64,000 nucleotides of DNA from Saccharina japonica (taxonomy: Eukaryota; Sar; Phaeophyceae; Laminariales; Laminariaceae): assembly GCA_008828725.1 (NCBI GenBank), contig MEHQ01000335.1:192558-256557 (forward strand), given 5' to 3'. Shown piece by piece: positions 45,182-55,144 of the stretch. How positions within the stretch are numbered: position 1 is the first letter of the stretch; each line of letters starts with the position of its first letter. The notes under the pieces were generated by a model that saw only the letters and a program-made list of their open reading frames with translations, was not told the DNA's origin and did not search any database. The position numbers were made by a program, and so were the translations under genes.

Positions 45182-47022
45182 ATATGTATAGTTATGTTTG
45201 TGAAATTTTCGCACTTTTCGCAACTTTTCTCTTCGTACGAGCACTTTTCGGCAAAACGCTAAGTACCCCGACACAGCAAGCCCGGCCGGACACATTGGTC
45301 GAGGTTTGGGCTCGATCCGAGCTCTGTGGCTCGCGTGGCGGGCGCTCGAAGTTTTTTTTCCCGCGGGAGTGGATAAGCCGATTTCCCGGGCTTTCTGCAT
45401 GAGGCCGTGTTTCGTACGTACGTGCCAGTAAATAACGATGTTCTATTTTTAGATGTTGTCTGTTTTTTGCTCTCTCACATGCACACAGGCCAGAAACATG
45501 TACCAGATACCAGTAGACAACAGACAACATGCACAGAGCACGGCGTTACAGCGTTGCCGCCAACACCAGTAGGGAACATCGTGCGTGAGTGGCACATCCA
45601 TCTGGGCTGTACTGCTGCTGTAGGTAGTTGTTTTATCCAAGGCTGTTGTCCGTAGTCCGCCACCTGTCTTGCATTCTTTGCTGTTGTGCTGTGTGTTTAT
45701 GACATATCCAGGGTCACTTTGGACCGAAATGTAAGGGCCGTTTTTATTACGTGTGAGTACGGCAACTAATATTATATTTCTGATGTTGCGGGTTCTTGCC
45801 CCAAGCACACCACCAAACTTTTAGACATCAGATAACATGCAAAGAGAACACAAACAACACGTTGCAACCCCGCCCAGCAGCACAAGCAGCAGCAGGCAAC
45901 ATCACGCGCATGTGGCAGGTCCGCGCTGTACTGCTGTGGATCCAGCAGGTACTGCTGTGGATCCAGCAGCAGTAGTTGCTTTCTCGGAGGCTATGATCCG
46001 TCATCGGTCATCTCTATCTCTCTGCTTCTGCTGCGCTGCTGCTGTGCATGTGTATGTGCGGTGCGTCACGCACTCACTGCTGTGGACACGCACGCCAGTA
46101 TAAAAGTATTTTGACTCTTTGGTAATATGGTCAAATGAGTGCGATGCCCGGTTATTTGTTTGAAGTCGTCAGTTCGAGACTCTCGTTCATAAGTTTTTCC
46201 TTTTTAGTGGGGGATAGAAATTTACTTGCTATTTGTCGGCGGGCCGAAAATGACTTGACCTTGGTATGATGGGGGGTGAAAAAGCTCACCGTGCATTGTT
46301 ATCCCACCCACTGTTCGAAAGATGCCCGAGGTGACGAGACTCGAAATACAGGGCGGACAAAACTACCGCACGCGCTTCATGCTGTTTTATTGCTCTGCAC
46401 TGCTCGTGTGCTGTCTGTGGTGTCTGGGTTACGCACGTACATAATATATACATAAAACAAACCAAAGTGAAAAATAAACAGTCATTTTCGGCCCTGACAC
46501 AAAAAATAAGCCAATTTCGACCCTCCGCACCAAAACCAGGTCAATTTCGAACCCAACACAAAAACCAAGTCATGTTTGATCCCCCCACATAAAACCATGA
46601 TGATTTCGACCCTAACACTGAAATCGAGTCTATTTCGATCCCCTTCTAGAACCAAGTCAACTGTGGTGTGCCTCTCCACACAACAAAGACATATAATACA
46701 TAAACACACTGGCGAACATAATATAATGTTTGGCGGAATCGTTAGGAAAATCTATTAAAAATATGCAGTCAATAGTAAGGGTTCCACACTATTTCCAAGT
46801 ATTTTTATCCCCAAAAGTGCGCAGGTCATCTGATACAGTTAGTTCTAAAAAATAGTATGCATGTACCCTGCATGTACGGTAATATGCAGATAATTCATAA
46901 TCACGTCGCTATGATGTAGTATGCTTGCGTAGGATACAATATCGAATTATGTACGAGTTTGGATTTCAATTCGTTCTTGCGCCACTCCCCTAGCTAGGCA
47001 TGTCCCGGAGGGGAACCTTGTA
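45182..47022 (+). mobile_element. 1.84-kb dispersed repeat M, copy 1
   Basis: Nearly identical (about 98% by eye) to 57127-58940. The main difference is a 23-base duplication (GGTACTGCTGTGGATCCAGC) and a few indels. It starts ATATGTATAGTTATGTTTGT and ends GGAGGGGAACCTTGTA. Ends are neither inverted nor direct repeats. It contains a tRNA-like stretch (46126-46185, B-box-like GTTCGAGACTC) and six or seven ~31-base tandem units (46490-46680). No protein family is recognised in its short frames. Direction is set by the CTTGCG...CCTTGTA end shared with other elements. Confidence 0.85.
46490..46680 (+). repeat. ~31-bp tandem repeats inside M
   Basis: Units contain AAACCAAGTCAATTTCGACC and CCACACA-type variants. 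The same block is in M copy 2 at about 58408-58598. On the minus strand they read as repeated GTCGAAATTGACCTGGTTTT. Confidence 0.85.
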
Positions 47023-47119
47023 CTAATTAAGAAACAGCTTTGCCTTTTTACAGCAGTAGTAATGTGTTGGCAACGATCCAGCAAGCTCGGGACCATATGT
47101 TCCCTTTACTCTATCCAGC

Positions 47120-48364
47120 TTACCAAATACCGGTCACCGGCAGTTGACATTTTTGAGCTGAGGCAGTCCACTCTCCCTTGCTCGCCTCAACGACATCCCA
47201 TGCCCCAACGATATCCCATACACGCGGCCCCAACGCAGTTACTGCCTTCCAGTACTTCTCCATAGCTTTCGCTATTTGTTTCGCAGCAATGATGCTGAAA
47301 ATCGCCCAGTCACCATCCTCAATACCAGTAATCCGGTACTGCTTTTCGTCGCCGCCGGTAGCAATATGCTCATATTCTTGTAGCCCACGTATCTCCGAAT
47401 TTGAAGGCGCCAATGTGAACTCCGTTCTTGGTATATCCTCATCAAGCGGACGGAAATCCAAAGCCGCCGCGCTTCGGTTTGATTTTGGCAGCACAGTAGT
47501 ACCGATCTGTAGACATACAGCAGCAGCCAGGACCCACGGGAATATCAATCCCAAAACCAATTCTTGCCCTTGAGAAGGGTTCTCCACCTCCAGTATGGTG
47601 CTGGTGCTCTTACCGCGTTCATCAACTACCTCTTCTGCCACGACAAGCTCGATGTGTTCACATTCATCGACTGTACAGCAGTAGGTAGGCGCAGCTTGTT
47701 TGCCTTCTATGAGTTTTCCTTCCATCAAAACCGGCACCATATCCGATGATGTGGCGAAATCACCATCCGCTTTTGAACATTGTACACCCTCATGTCCTTC
47801 CACTGCCGCTCCCTCGACTGAAGTTGGTACAGAGACGGCTGTAGTAACAACGTGTTCCGCAGGTGATACCAGCAACACAGGGGCGGCAACTTCCGATGAT
47901 GCCTGTTTCGGAGCGTCAAAATTATTCCGTGAAACACGGGCATCCATAGATCGGGCGCGAACGCGCGTCACAGCAGATACTGCACGTCGGCTGGATACAT
48001 CACGCAAACCACGAAAACCGACCGCAGGATCATAGCTAGCACGTTTATCAGGCTTGTACGCGTTAGTACCACGCGATAAGTCGCGCTCTGGCTTGCGTCT
48101 TACATATCCATCGTACTCACCGTACTCGAAATTAGGGGGTCGCCCTCGTTCAACACACTCCTTTATTCCGCCGTACGCCGGCAGCTGGTCACTTCTTGCA
48201 CCGCCGTTGTAGTTGTTCGCCGTTTCCCAACCCTTAAATCGTGCTGAATGCCCTCGACTACTTTGATAAAGCTGGCTCAGGATCTCACCGCCACGATCCT
48301 TTGCGACACGAACTCTTCCAGCGCGACAATATCGATAACTATCCGCCACCGTGGCGTCGACCAC
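47120..48364 (-). CDS. Unrecognised 414-codon frame of the LTR element
   Basis: Minus-strand frame starting MVDATVADSYRYCRAGRVRV. The first third is basic and Arg-rich (RSMDARVSRNNFD), the middle is acidic (CEHIELVVAEEVVDER), and one hydrophobic stretch near residues 265-290 (LVLGLIFPWVLAAAVCL) could span a membrane. The C-terminal part is mixed (GDWAIFSIIAAKQIAKAMEK). No retropepsin, zinc knuckle or polymerase motif is seen. It follows the 217-codon frame 48380-49033 and is probably part of the same coding region of the element. Function unknown. Confidence 0.5.
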   Translation of the reverse strand: MVDATVADSYRYCRAGRVRVAKDRGGEILSQLYQSSRGHSARFKGWETANNYNGGARSDQLPAYGGIKECVERGRPPNFEYGEYDGYVRRKPERDLSRGTNAYKPDKRASYDPAVGFRGLRDVSSRRAVSAVTRVRARSMDARVSRNNFDAPKQASSEVAAPVLLVSPAEHVVTTAVSVPTSVEGAAVEGHEGVQCSKADGDFATSSDMVPVLMEGKLIEGKQAAPTYCCTVDECEHIELVVAEEVVDERGKSTSTILEVENPSQGQELVLGLIFPWVLAAAVCLQIGTTVLPKSNRSAAALDFRPLDEDIPRTEFTLAPSNSEIRGLQEYEHIATGGDEKQYRITGIEDGDWAIFSIIAAKQIAKAMEKYWKAVTALGPRVWDIVGAWDVVEASKGEWTASAQKCQLPVTGIW

Positions 48365-48379
48365 TCGCTGGATTTCAGG

Positions 48380-49033
48380 CTATCGGGCTGCTAGGTGTAT
48401 GACACGACGACAAAAGCGCTCCGGGTTTTCCATCGGTGGTTCGTTTATTATCAGTTCGTCGCGGACGCTTTGTCGACATGGGTGCGGCCTGAGGGCTTCA
48501 ACGAATACCTTGCTGAACGACTTGCCAGAGGCCGATATCCATGTCCCGTACATGGTCCCTGTATCTGTAAACAATGACCAGCAATTGGCTTCCGTAACTG
48601 CGTTCCGAGTAGCTTCCCACGTGGCTACTGCATGGCGGTGCACATCATTCGCGTTGATGGGGGGTAGAACGCCGGCGGCTACTACCTGCAGGCGACTATG
48701 CATGGCCACTTCGCTGATACTGCTGCAAGGCCGAACCACAGAGCGTAAGCACTCCAACAGGTCGGCATCACGTATAGACGGAACGCGTTGAGTGGGGAAC
48801 TCACCAAGATAGCAGACGGCGGCGAGAGTATTCTCTGTCATACAACTTCGCATGTTTATACCTCTGTCTACAGCTGTACCATACTGCGCGTACTCACTCC
48901 ACCGGCGGATGAAGTCACCGCAAGCTGCTGCCGTCGACGCTGTCAAGCGTGGAGCGATGGGCTGCGGCATGATACCGCGCAGGGCGTGGAGAAGCTCCGC
49001 CACATCTTGTGGGTATTCCGCCTGGCGTCGCAT
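48380..49033 (-). CDS. Gag-like 217-codon frame of the LTR element
   Basis: Minus-strand frame with CGDFIRRWSEYAQYG, then MTENTLAAVCYLGEFPTQRV, DADLLECLRSVV and AVATWEATRNAVTEANCWSL. A W-x-x-Y block followed by a hydrophobic segment and D-L-L-x-x-L resembles capsid-type Gag regions of gypsy-like elements, but similarity is weak and assignment is inferred mainly from position next to the 5' LTR (minus orientation). It is otherwise unknown. Confidence 0.45.
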   Translation of the reverse strand: MRRQAEYPQDVAELLHALRGIMPQPIAPRLTASTAAACGDFIRRWSEYAQYGTAVDRGINMRSCMTENTLAAVCYLGEFPTQRVPSIRDADLLECLRSVVRPCSSISEVAMHSRLQVVAAGVLPPINANDVHRHAVATWEATRNAVTEANCWSLFTDTGTMYGTWISASGKSFSKVFVEALRPHPCRQSVRDELIINEPPMENPERFCRRVIHLAAR

Positions 49034-49341
49034 AATGCCTCAAGAATGCGGCGAGATTATCCATCGCCTACTTCGCCGCATATTCCTCTCCGAAAAAATA
49101 TCTCCAGGTGCTGCAGGACTGCTGTATCCAGACCACCATGCTCACTTTTTATATGCCTCAGAGCTAGCTGGCTGAAGACGGTCCGTGATCGTGTCCAGTT
49201 CTCTCCTCGCCTCCGGTCTCCTGCTCTCCAGCAGACGGACAACTCTTATCCAAATTGCTTTCTTTTCTTGGGTTTGTTTTCTCTCGTGTGACCAAATTTC
49301 GCTACTCCCCACGGACCTTCTGAAATACGATCGTATTATGG

Positions 49342-49606
49342 TGTACTGGCGGGGAAAGCAAGTCACTCGCATCTCCACACCCACACTCCTGTACTCAGGA
49401 GGAGCCGGGGGCCACCATCGCTGTAACACCCGCCTTGGTGGATGGACCCAGATCAATAACAAAGAGAGAAGCAGAGTGTCATTACCATCGTAGTCGGCGA
49501 TGTTCCCATAGCGGTTACACATGTTGCGGTTCACGCAAGAACATGGATGCCTACGTATCAGTACTAAACCCGTGGATAGGCCAGAGGAAGGTCTCCAGAC
49601 GCCACA
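49342..49606 (-). repeat. LTR of 44395-49606 (5' LTR in minus orientation)
   Basis: Partner of 44395-44659, same length. No convincing tRNA primer-binding site next to it. Confidence 0.85.
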
Positions 49607-50160
49607 AGTAGAAGTAGTAGTAGTAGTAGTAGTAGCAGTAGTAGTAGTAGCAGCAGCAGTAGTAGTAGTAGTAGCAGTAGTAGTAGCAGTAGCAGTAGTC
49701 ACCCGAGGGTCGGTTTCGCCCGTTGAGCACCCCAGCACACACCCTCCCTCGGCACCGCCCACAGCAGCCGTTCCTCCACACTAATTCCAAATGAAAACAC
49801 ATACTACGGCCTACAACACCCTATGCCGTACAACACTCTACGCCCTATATATACGCCCTTCGCACATCATTCCAAATCATTACACAGCACCACAGCAGTA
49901 GTACGTACAGCAGTAGTAGTAGTAGTAGCAGTAGTAGTAGTAGTGTTGTATGATAGTAGTGGTACAATCAATGACCAATGGTCTCCCAAACAAATATAAA
50001 GAATGGCGAAAAAGAAAAAACAAAACTGTCCAGTACGTACAACAGTATAGTACTGTAGTAGTAGTAGTAGTAGTAGTAGTACTCGTAGTAGTACTACTTG
50101 TAGTAGTAGTAGTAGTTGTAGTAGTAGTAGTAGTAGTATTAATAGTGTAGTACAGCAGTA
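49607..50160 (+). repeat. (TAG/CAG)n arrays and partial repeat P copy
   Basis: (AGT)n at 49607-49700, a partial P copy at 49700-49900 (CACACTAATTCCAAATGAAA), then (TAG)n at 49910-49945 and 50055-50150. This is the right-hand continuation of the P array split by the LTR element. Confidence 0.85.
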
Positions 50161-50937
50161 AGCCGTTTCCGGTGTGCATTACGCAGTGTACATATAAATG
50201 GCTCAAAGTGCGTAGGTGTACCGTATTTTGGCTAATACACAAAATAACCAACTGCCCCCGGGCCCCTGGCAGTACTTTTTTCGGGAAAAACTGTTAACTC
50301 CTTCAAAAAAGGCCCCGGGCCCCGTGTAGTAGGGCACAGCGCCTATACGTGAGGAACTTTTATTTAAGGACGGGCCAATCATAGGCTGTTCGAGCAGTAT
50401 ACTAAGACCAATCACATACGAGTTTTATAAGGATTACGTAAGGACGGGCGGTGGTGATTGGTGGCCGCTGACAAGCCTGGCAGTCTCGGCGCTGCCAGGA
50501 GGCGAGACGTGTGCGGCTATGCGAGACAGACAGATAGCGCTGTTGCAAGCCGGATATTTGGACAATCGCCCTCGCAGAGGGCGGCCCAGCACCCTCCTCG
50601 TGGTGTGGCGGTATTTCCCGCCTGTAGTATGTTTCTAGGTGTGTTCTTGGGGCCCTGCGCTCTGTCCCTTTGAGAGGGTCGATAGTCAGGGCCGGCGCAG
50701 GCTGCTCTGTCCCTACACGTTCCATCTGCCCAGAGGCCAGATGCACAAGCTTTTGAGTGCGGGCGCGTAGCCACACCACAACAATCCCAGCACCAGACTA
50801 CATAACCAGCAGCAGTAGCTTTGTCTCTGTGGATTCGAGCCCTCTCGGTTACCTGCAGCAGCGAGCGAACCCCGTACTTGCAGTACGAGTACGAGCGCAG
50901 AACGGGTTTTCCTTCAGATCTCACACAGAAAAATATG

Positions 50938-51112
50938 CCACACTCTGTCCGCAAATATAAGATATTTTTTATACCCATAATAATAGTACTCATACAGTCC
51001 CTATATTTCCGGACAAAGGGGTACACAGCACTACCACTCTGTCCGGAAATGTACGAAGTTATTGGTACTCGAATTAATACTCATACGTTCCTTACATTTT
51101 CGGACAAAACGG
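50938..51112. repeat. Two adjacent ~82-bp inverted-repeat units
   Basis: 50938-51022 and 51031-51112. Each begins with CTCTGTCCG(C/G)AAAT and ends with ATTT(C)CGGACAAA, so each is a small foldback unit. The two are diverged tandem copies. They are possibly mariner/Tc-like MITE ends. No TA duplication was established. Confidence 0.6.
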
Positions 51113-51274
51113 TATTGCGACGTGAAAAATCAACTCAAACCGAAGTCTAAAACCAAGTTATATGAACTCTCCCCTAGGAAAACATCCCAATAATATAATG
51201 TATATTACAGGTAAGGATGGAGCCTGTAGTAGTAGTACTAGTAGAAGTATTAAAATTAAACAATAAATAAAGGG

Positions 51275-51625
51275 GATTTTACAAAAAGGGGTACACCCCC
51301 CCTATATCGTGACAAAAAGGGGGACATCGGTTTTCGCCGCCGGGTACGCCTATGTACTCTGTCAAATCGACTCCAAATTAAAACCTGATGCGTTTGCCAC
51401 ACTCACATGGCATCTCCCTACCATCCACAGCGTTTTTTTTCTTTTCATATGTTTAGCGGGTGAACGAGAGCGATCAAAAGGGGGGGGTGAGCATATCCCC
51501 CTTTTTGTTATGCCTACGCGAGGGTATCCACCTTTCCATCACTTAGTTTGGGAAAGTCCCCCTTTTTACATAACGTCCCCCTTTTTATCACGCTGCGGAG
51601 AGATATCCCCCTTTCTGTGTCGAAA
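51275..51625. repeat. Scattered CCCCCTTTTT / AAAAAGGGGG motif in both orientations
   Basis: At least seven occurrences: ACAAAAAGGGGTACACC, GACAAAAAGGGGGACAT, TATCCCCCTTTTTGTTATG, AGTCCCCCTTTTTACATAAC, GTCCCCCTTTTTATCACG and TATCCCCCTTTCTG. Related ones are at 52140-52200. They recur with a consistent flanking CGTGA/TCACG word. Confidence 0.75.
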
Positions 51626-52829
51626 CGACCACGGGTAAGTCACCACCCCATGTTCTGGTTGTTGAGGCACACCCAACAGACGACGTATAACGTCGAAAAG
51701 ACCAACGGCCCATACCTAGGCAAATGTGGTCAGCAGATCAGCATACGTAATGTACGTACATATCACAAATGATTCCGTTAGTACTGCCTGCACACCATAT
51801 ACGAGAGGTCCTGTGACAAGCACATCTGGTTCAGAATCAATCGTGGTTTTCAGGTGTGGGGTACGTACCTGATATACGCGTATACTCGTATATATGTATG
51901 TTGGTGATGTTTTAGGACCACAGGGCACAGGGCGCCAACCAATGTAATGCTTTGATTTGCAGGGCCATGGCGTAAAGGAGAGGATAGTCTTATTGTATAA
52001 CCAGGAGTGAGCTGTTGAACTGTTCGGTCAGAGTGATGGTTAATATATGACTATGAGTATACCGTTAATGCGCTGGAGCCGTTGGATTTGGTGTTGACGA
52101 CCCCTCTTTAACGAGAAGCTCGCCGCCGGTGCTTGGTAGTGTCCCCCCCTTTTGTTCACGATAATGGAGGGTGATACCCCTTTTCGTCAAATGTCCCTCA
52201 TGACTGAGAGGACGCTCAACTCTCACCAAGTAAATATCATGGGACGGCTCCGCAGAGAAACTCCTCTGTTATATAATTTACAAGTAAACTGCTCCGATCT
52301 GTACCTAAGTAATACGTATAATACACTACACGAGGCACAGTGTCCTTTTCTTTCAATTGTTGCTTCGTTTTTTGTTTTTCAATTGTTTCCGGTGCGCATT
52401 ACGCAGTGTACCTATAAATGGCTCAAAGTGCGTAGGTGTACCTATTTTTGGCTAATACCCAAACAAAAACTATCCCCGGGCCCCAGGCAATAATTTTTCC
52501 CGGAAATATTCGAAGTCCTGCAAAAAATGTCGAACGGTCCCTGCTGCTGGCCGCGGTGTACGAGCAATGCCGCTCTCTCCGCCACCCCGACACCGACTCC
52601 GCCCGTTCGAGGCCAGAGCCCCTCTCCGACCCTGTCTCCCCCGGCACCTGCCTCGCGTTTTGCTCGCCGTGCCTGTCGATGGCCGTTCTAACGCTCGATC
52701 GGTGTTGTCACCGGGCACCCGGACGCATCTCCCAAAAAAATGCGTGTCCGATAATATAATACCGGATCATGTCTTCGTTTTTGAGCCGGAACCGCCCTTA
52801 TATACCAACCACACACACACAACGCAATG

Positions 52830-53105
52830 CAAGTACAGCAGCAGCAGGGAGGTCGGGGCGCCGGTCGTGACGGGGCGAGCGCGGGCCGCCGCGCTCCTCG
52901 CGGGCCGGTTTCGCCCGTCGCGCACCCCAGCCCACCCTCCCTCGTCGAAATCCGGGGCCGAGACGGCCCAGGGCGCTTCCGGCACCGCCCACAGCAGGTG
53001 TTCCTCCCCACTAATTCCAAGTGAAAAAATACATACTACGGCCTACAACACCCTACGCCGTACGGCCTACACCCTACATCCTCATCATTCCAAATCAGTT
53101 ATACA
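52830..53105 (+). repeat. Repeat P, partial copy 4
   Basis: Matches 43515-43800 (AAGTACAGCAG, GGGCGAGCGCGGGCCGCCGC, CGAGACGGCCCAGGGCGC, ACTAATTCCAAGTGAAA) without the (TAG)n tail. Confidence 0.8.
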
Positions 53106-54484
53106 GATATTCATACGGCAGATACGGCGAAAATATCGGAGGATTAATGTACTACGAAACAAAAGCAGAACGCATGTGTACAATGATACCAGTAAGTACA
53201 CATGTTTGCATTACACAGAGCATTTTATCTCACCTCCTGGTTTAGTGGCATCCAAATGGTACCAGGTGAAGGCGCGACGAGATCGGTCGCGGAACGCGTA
53301 ATTGCGTTCCTTTTCATCACGCAAGTTCAATATGGGAGAGAACAGGGCAGCGTCCTCGATACGGGACCGGCGGCGAGGTCCCGTCTTCGAGGTGATGGAG
53401 GGTGGAAGATCGATCCCACACCAAGGCTGAAAGCGAATTTCAAAAACGTATCATGTGGCCTGGGCACATAACATGTCCCAGCGTCTTTCCGTCGCTTCCA
53501 GCGCCCGTCGCTCCAGGGTCGTCGGCACCAGGAGGCATGGTGATACTACCTCAACCTTAGGAGGGGGGCACAGGAAAGTCACGGTACGCCTGAACCAACA
53601 CGTGCGGCGTAGTGGGTAGCCATGACACGGCATTGTTCTTGGTTACCACGGCATCATGGAGCCTCATGGTGTTGCCAAGATATAATTTCACAATGTTACG
53701 GAGGCCCATGAACGTTGATCGTCATTCAAAACGAAAATCTCAATGACATGCCCCGTCTCCTTCATCTGTGAAGCAGCCGCACGCGTCTGGGCTGCACAAT
53801 TGGTGTTCGTGTCCGCCAGAGACTGAATTTCCAGTGCCTTCCCGGGGCAATGCTCGTTACTTGGTACGTTACTTGTTCGGACTACTCGCAGCCTATTGTC
53901 TATTGACTATACACTAAACTCTTCGACGAGCAAAAACATGCAGGAATTCATGGATATTAACCCTGATCTACGACACGCGTGTGCGTAGCTCTTTGTCATA
54001 CCTCAAGAGACTCGTCTCGACTACGTAGACGTTCCACTGACTATGCCTCGCGCACTGGCGTGTTAAAACACTCATGAAATTTAGCTGACAGACACATGCT
54101 GTAGAGTGTGTCGACAACGGCTAGCACATTGACGGGATATGTTGTTTTTAAGATGCGCTTAAAGTAGACCTTGTTGTATCGACACTAGGAGGACCGTTCT
54201 TTACGACGATATGTCAGCACCTGTTGATTATGGTTCATGATTTCTGCCAACAAAACAACATACGCGCAACGGCAGACGGTCAGACCGCCCTGACCATGCG
54301 ACGAGACGCTGAGGTGGAGTTCGTACCACGCGTCACCTTTCGCATTTACAAATACTCACCAGTCGACAGCACCATGACGACACGTGTTAGCCCAAGCTCG
54401 GCCGATTCTGTAGACGCCGAGGTTGTGGGAATCGAGCACGTAAAGCTCTCGCAATCGAAAAACGCAACCAAGGCGGATCCCTGT
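53106..54484. other. Mostly non-coding; small coding-like scraps
   Basis: A 50-codon minus-strand frame at 53557-53709 (MGLRNIVKLYLGNTMRLHDA to RDFPVPPS) has protein-like composition but no recognised family. An open plus frame at 54224-54486 (MIMVHDFCQQNNIRATADGQ) is similarly anonymous. Either may be a fossil scrap of a transposon gene. A hairpin GGAACGC/GCGTTCC is at 53290-53309. Confidence 0.3.
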
Positions 54485-54920
54485 CCGGTTGACGGCTTCC
54501 ATGATGTGGTGGAAGCTTCCATGATGTGGTGGAAGCTTCCATGAAATTAGGTTTCGGAAGTTTCCATGGGAGTGATAAAGAAAGCTTCCATGGAAGCAGC
54601 CGAAAGCTTCCATGGAAGTAGCTTCCACGGGGATGGCAACAACTTCCTGGAAGTGCTCAAACATTTCCGTGGAAGCTCGAATGCAAGCAGCTTCCAATGA
54701 AACAAATCGCAAATGCCATGGAAGCGGTGAAATCTTCCACGGAAGCACCCAAGGAAACTTTCATGTACTTCCATGGAAGCTTCCACCACTTCCATGTGAG
54801 CTTCCATCACTTCCATCGAAGCGGATGGACGTTTCCATGCAAGTGATGGAAGCTTCCATGGAAGTGGTGGAAGCTTACATGGAAGCGGTGGAGACTTCCA
54901 TGGAAGCTTCCACTCACTTC
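54485..54920. repeat. Second field of GGAAGCTTCC / TTCCATGGAAG palindromes
   Basis: About twenty palindromic cores spaced 10-30 bases apart, of the same type as 41230-41860 but less regular. It starts with a perfect tandem pair of TTCCATGATGTGGTGGAAGC. Confidence 0.9.
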
Positions 54921-55049
54921 CGTTGTAAAAGAAAATAATGTAGAAGATCGAGGACCTCGCTCAGAATCGAACACAGGCCTAAACTGGGCGAGAAAGCCGT
55001 TATCACACTTGGATTCAAAACAAAACGCTAAAAGCAATCATAACATAAA

Positions 55050-55140
55050 GCAAAAAACGGATCTCCGGTGGACTCGAACCCCCCCGAGTACTCTGCTGAA
55101 GACTGTATCATCCGTACTGCTGTGCTTTTCGCAGGTAAAA
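55050..55140 (-). ncRNA. tRNA-like sequence (SINE head or tRNA fossil)
   Basis: On the minus strand a perfect B box GGTTCGAGTCC (plus 55069-55079) is preceded by a GAGTACTC hairpin like a type II variable arm. A further ~35 bases upstream is AGCACAGCAGTACGGATG, a weak A box. A T6 run follows (plus 55054 downward). The acceptor stem CGGAT/ATCCG pairs, but no convincing anticodon arm forms, so it is not called a functional tRNA. Confidence 0.35.
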
Positions 55141-55144
55141 CAAA

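Larger units (their letters stand above)
44395..49606 (-). mobile_element. 5.2-kb LTR retrotransposon with Gag-like frames only
   Basis: Two 265-bp direct repeats, 44395-44659 and 49342-49606, nearly identical, with TGTACT...CCACA ends (TG...CA). On the minus strand a GGGGGGGTGC purine run lies immediately before the 44659 LTR end, giving a minus orientation. It is inserted in the P/(TAG)n array. Coding-like frames lie at 47120-49033. No polymerase, protease or integrase is seen. A 1.84-kb repeat M (45182-47022) is nested inside, so the element's own interior is about 2.8 kb. It is probably non-autonomous. The similar LTRs suggest moderate to young age. Confidence 0.8.
50168..52530 (+). repeat. 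Pair of ~140-bp direct repeats 2.2 kb apart
   Basis: 50168-50310 and 52387-52530 share CATTACGCAGTGTAC, ATAAATGGCTCAAAGTGCGT, AGGTGTACC, TTTTGGCTAATAC, CCCGGGCCCC and TTTTTC.CGGAAA. A TATAAATGG box in both could be promoter-like. They could be old terminal repeats of an element, but the interior (50330-52380) has no recognised gene. Confidence 0.7.

Noticed and set aside
45182-47022. Helitron assignment for M
   Set aside because: The end has a hairpin, but no TC start or CTRR end and no Rep/helicase text. The A|T target is not shown.
47178-48035. Plus-strand frames of 131 and 111 codons
   Set aside because: They lie opposite the 414-codon minus-strand frame and have no domain.
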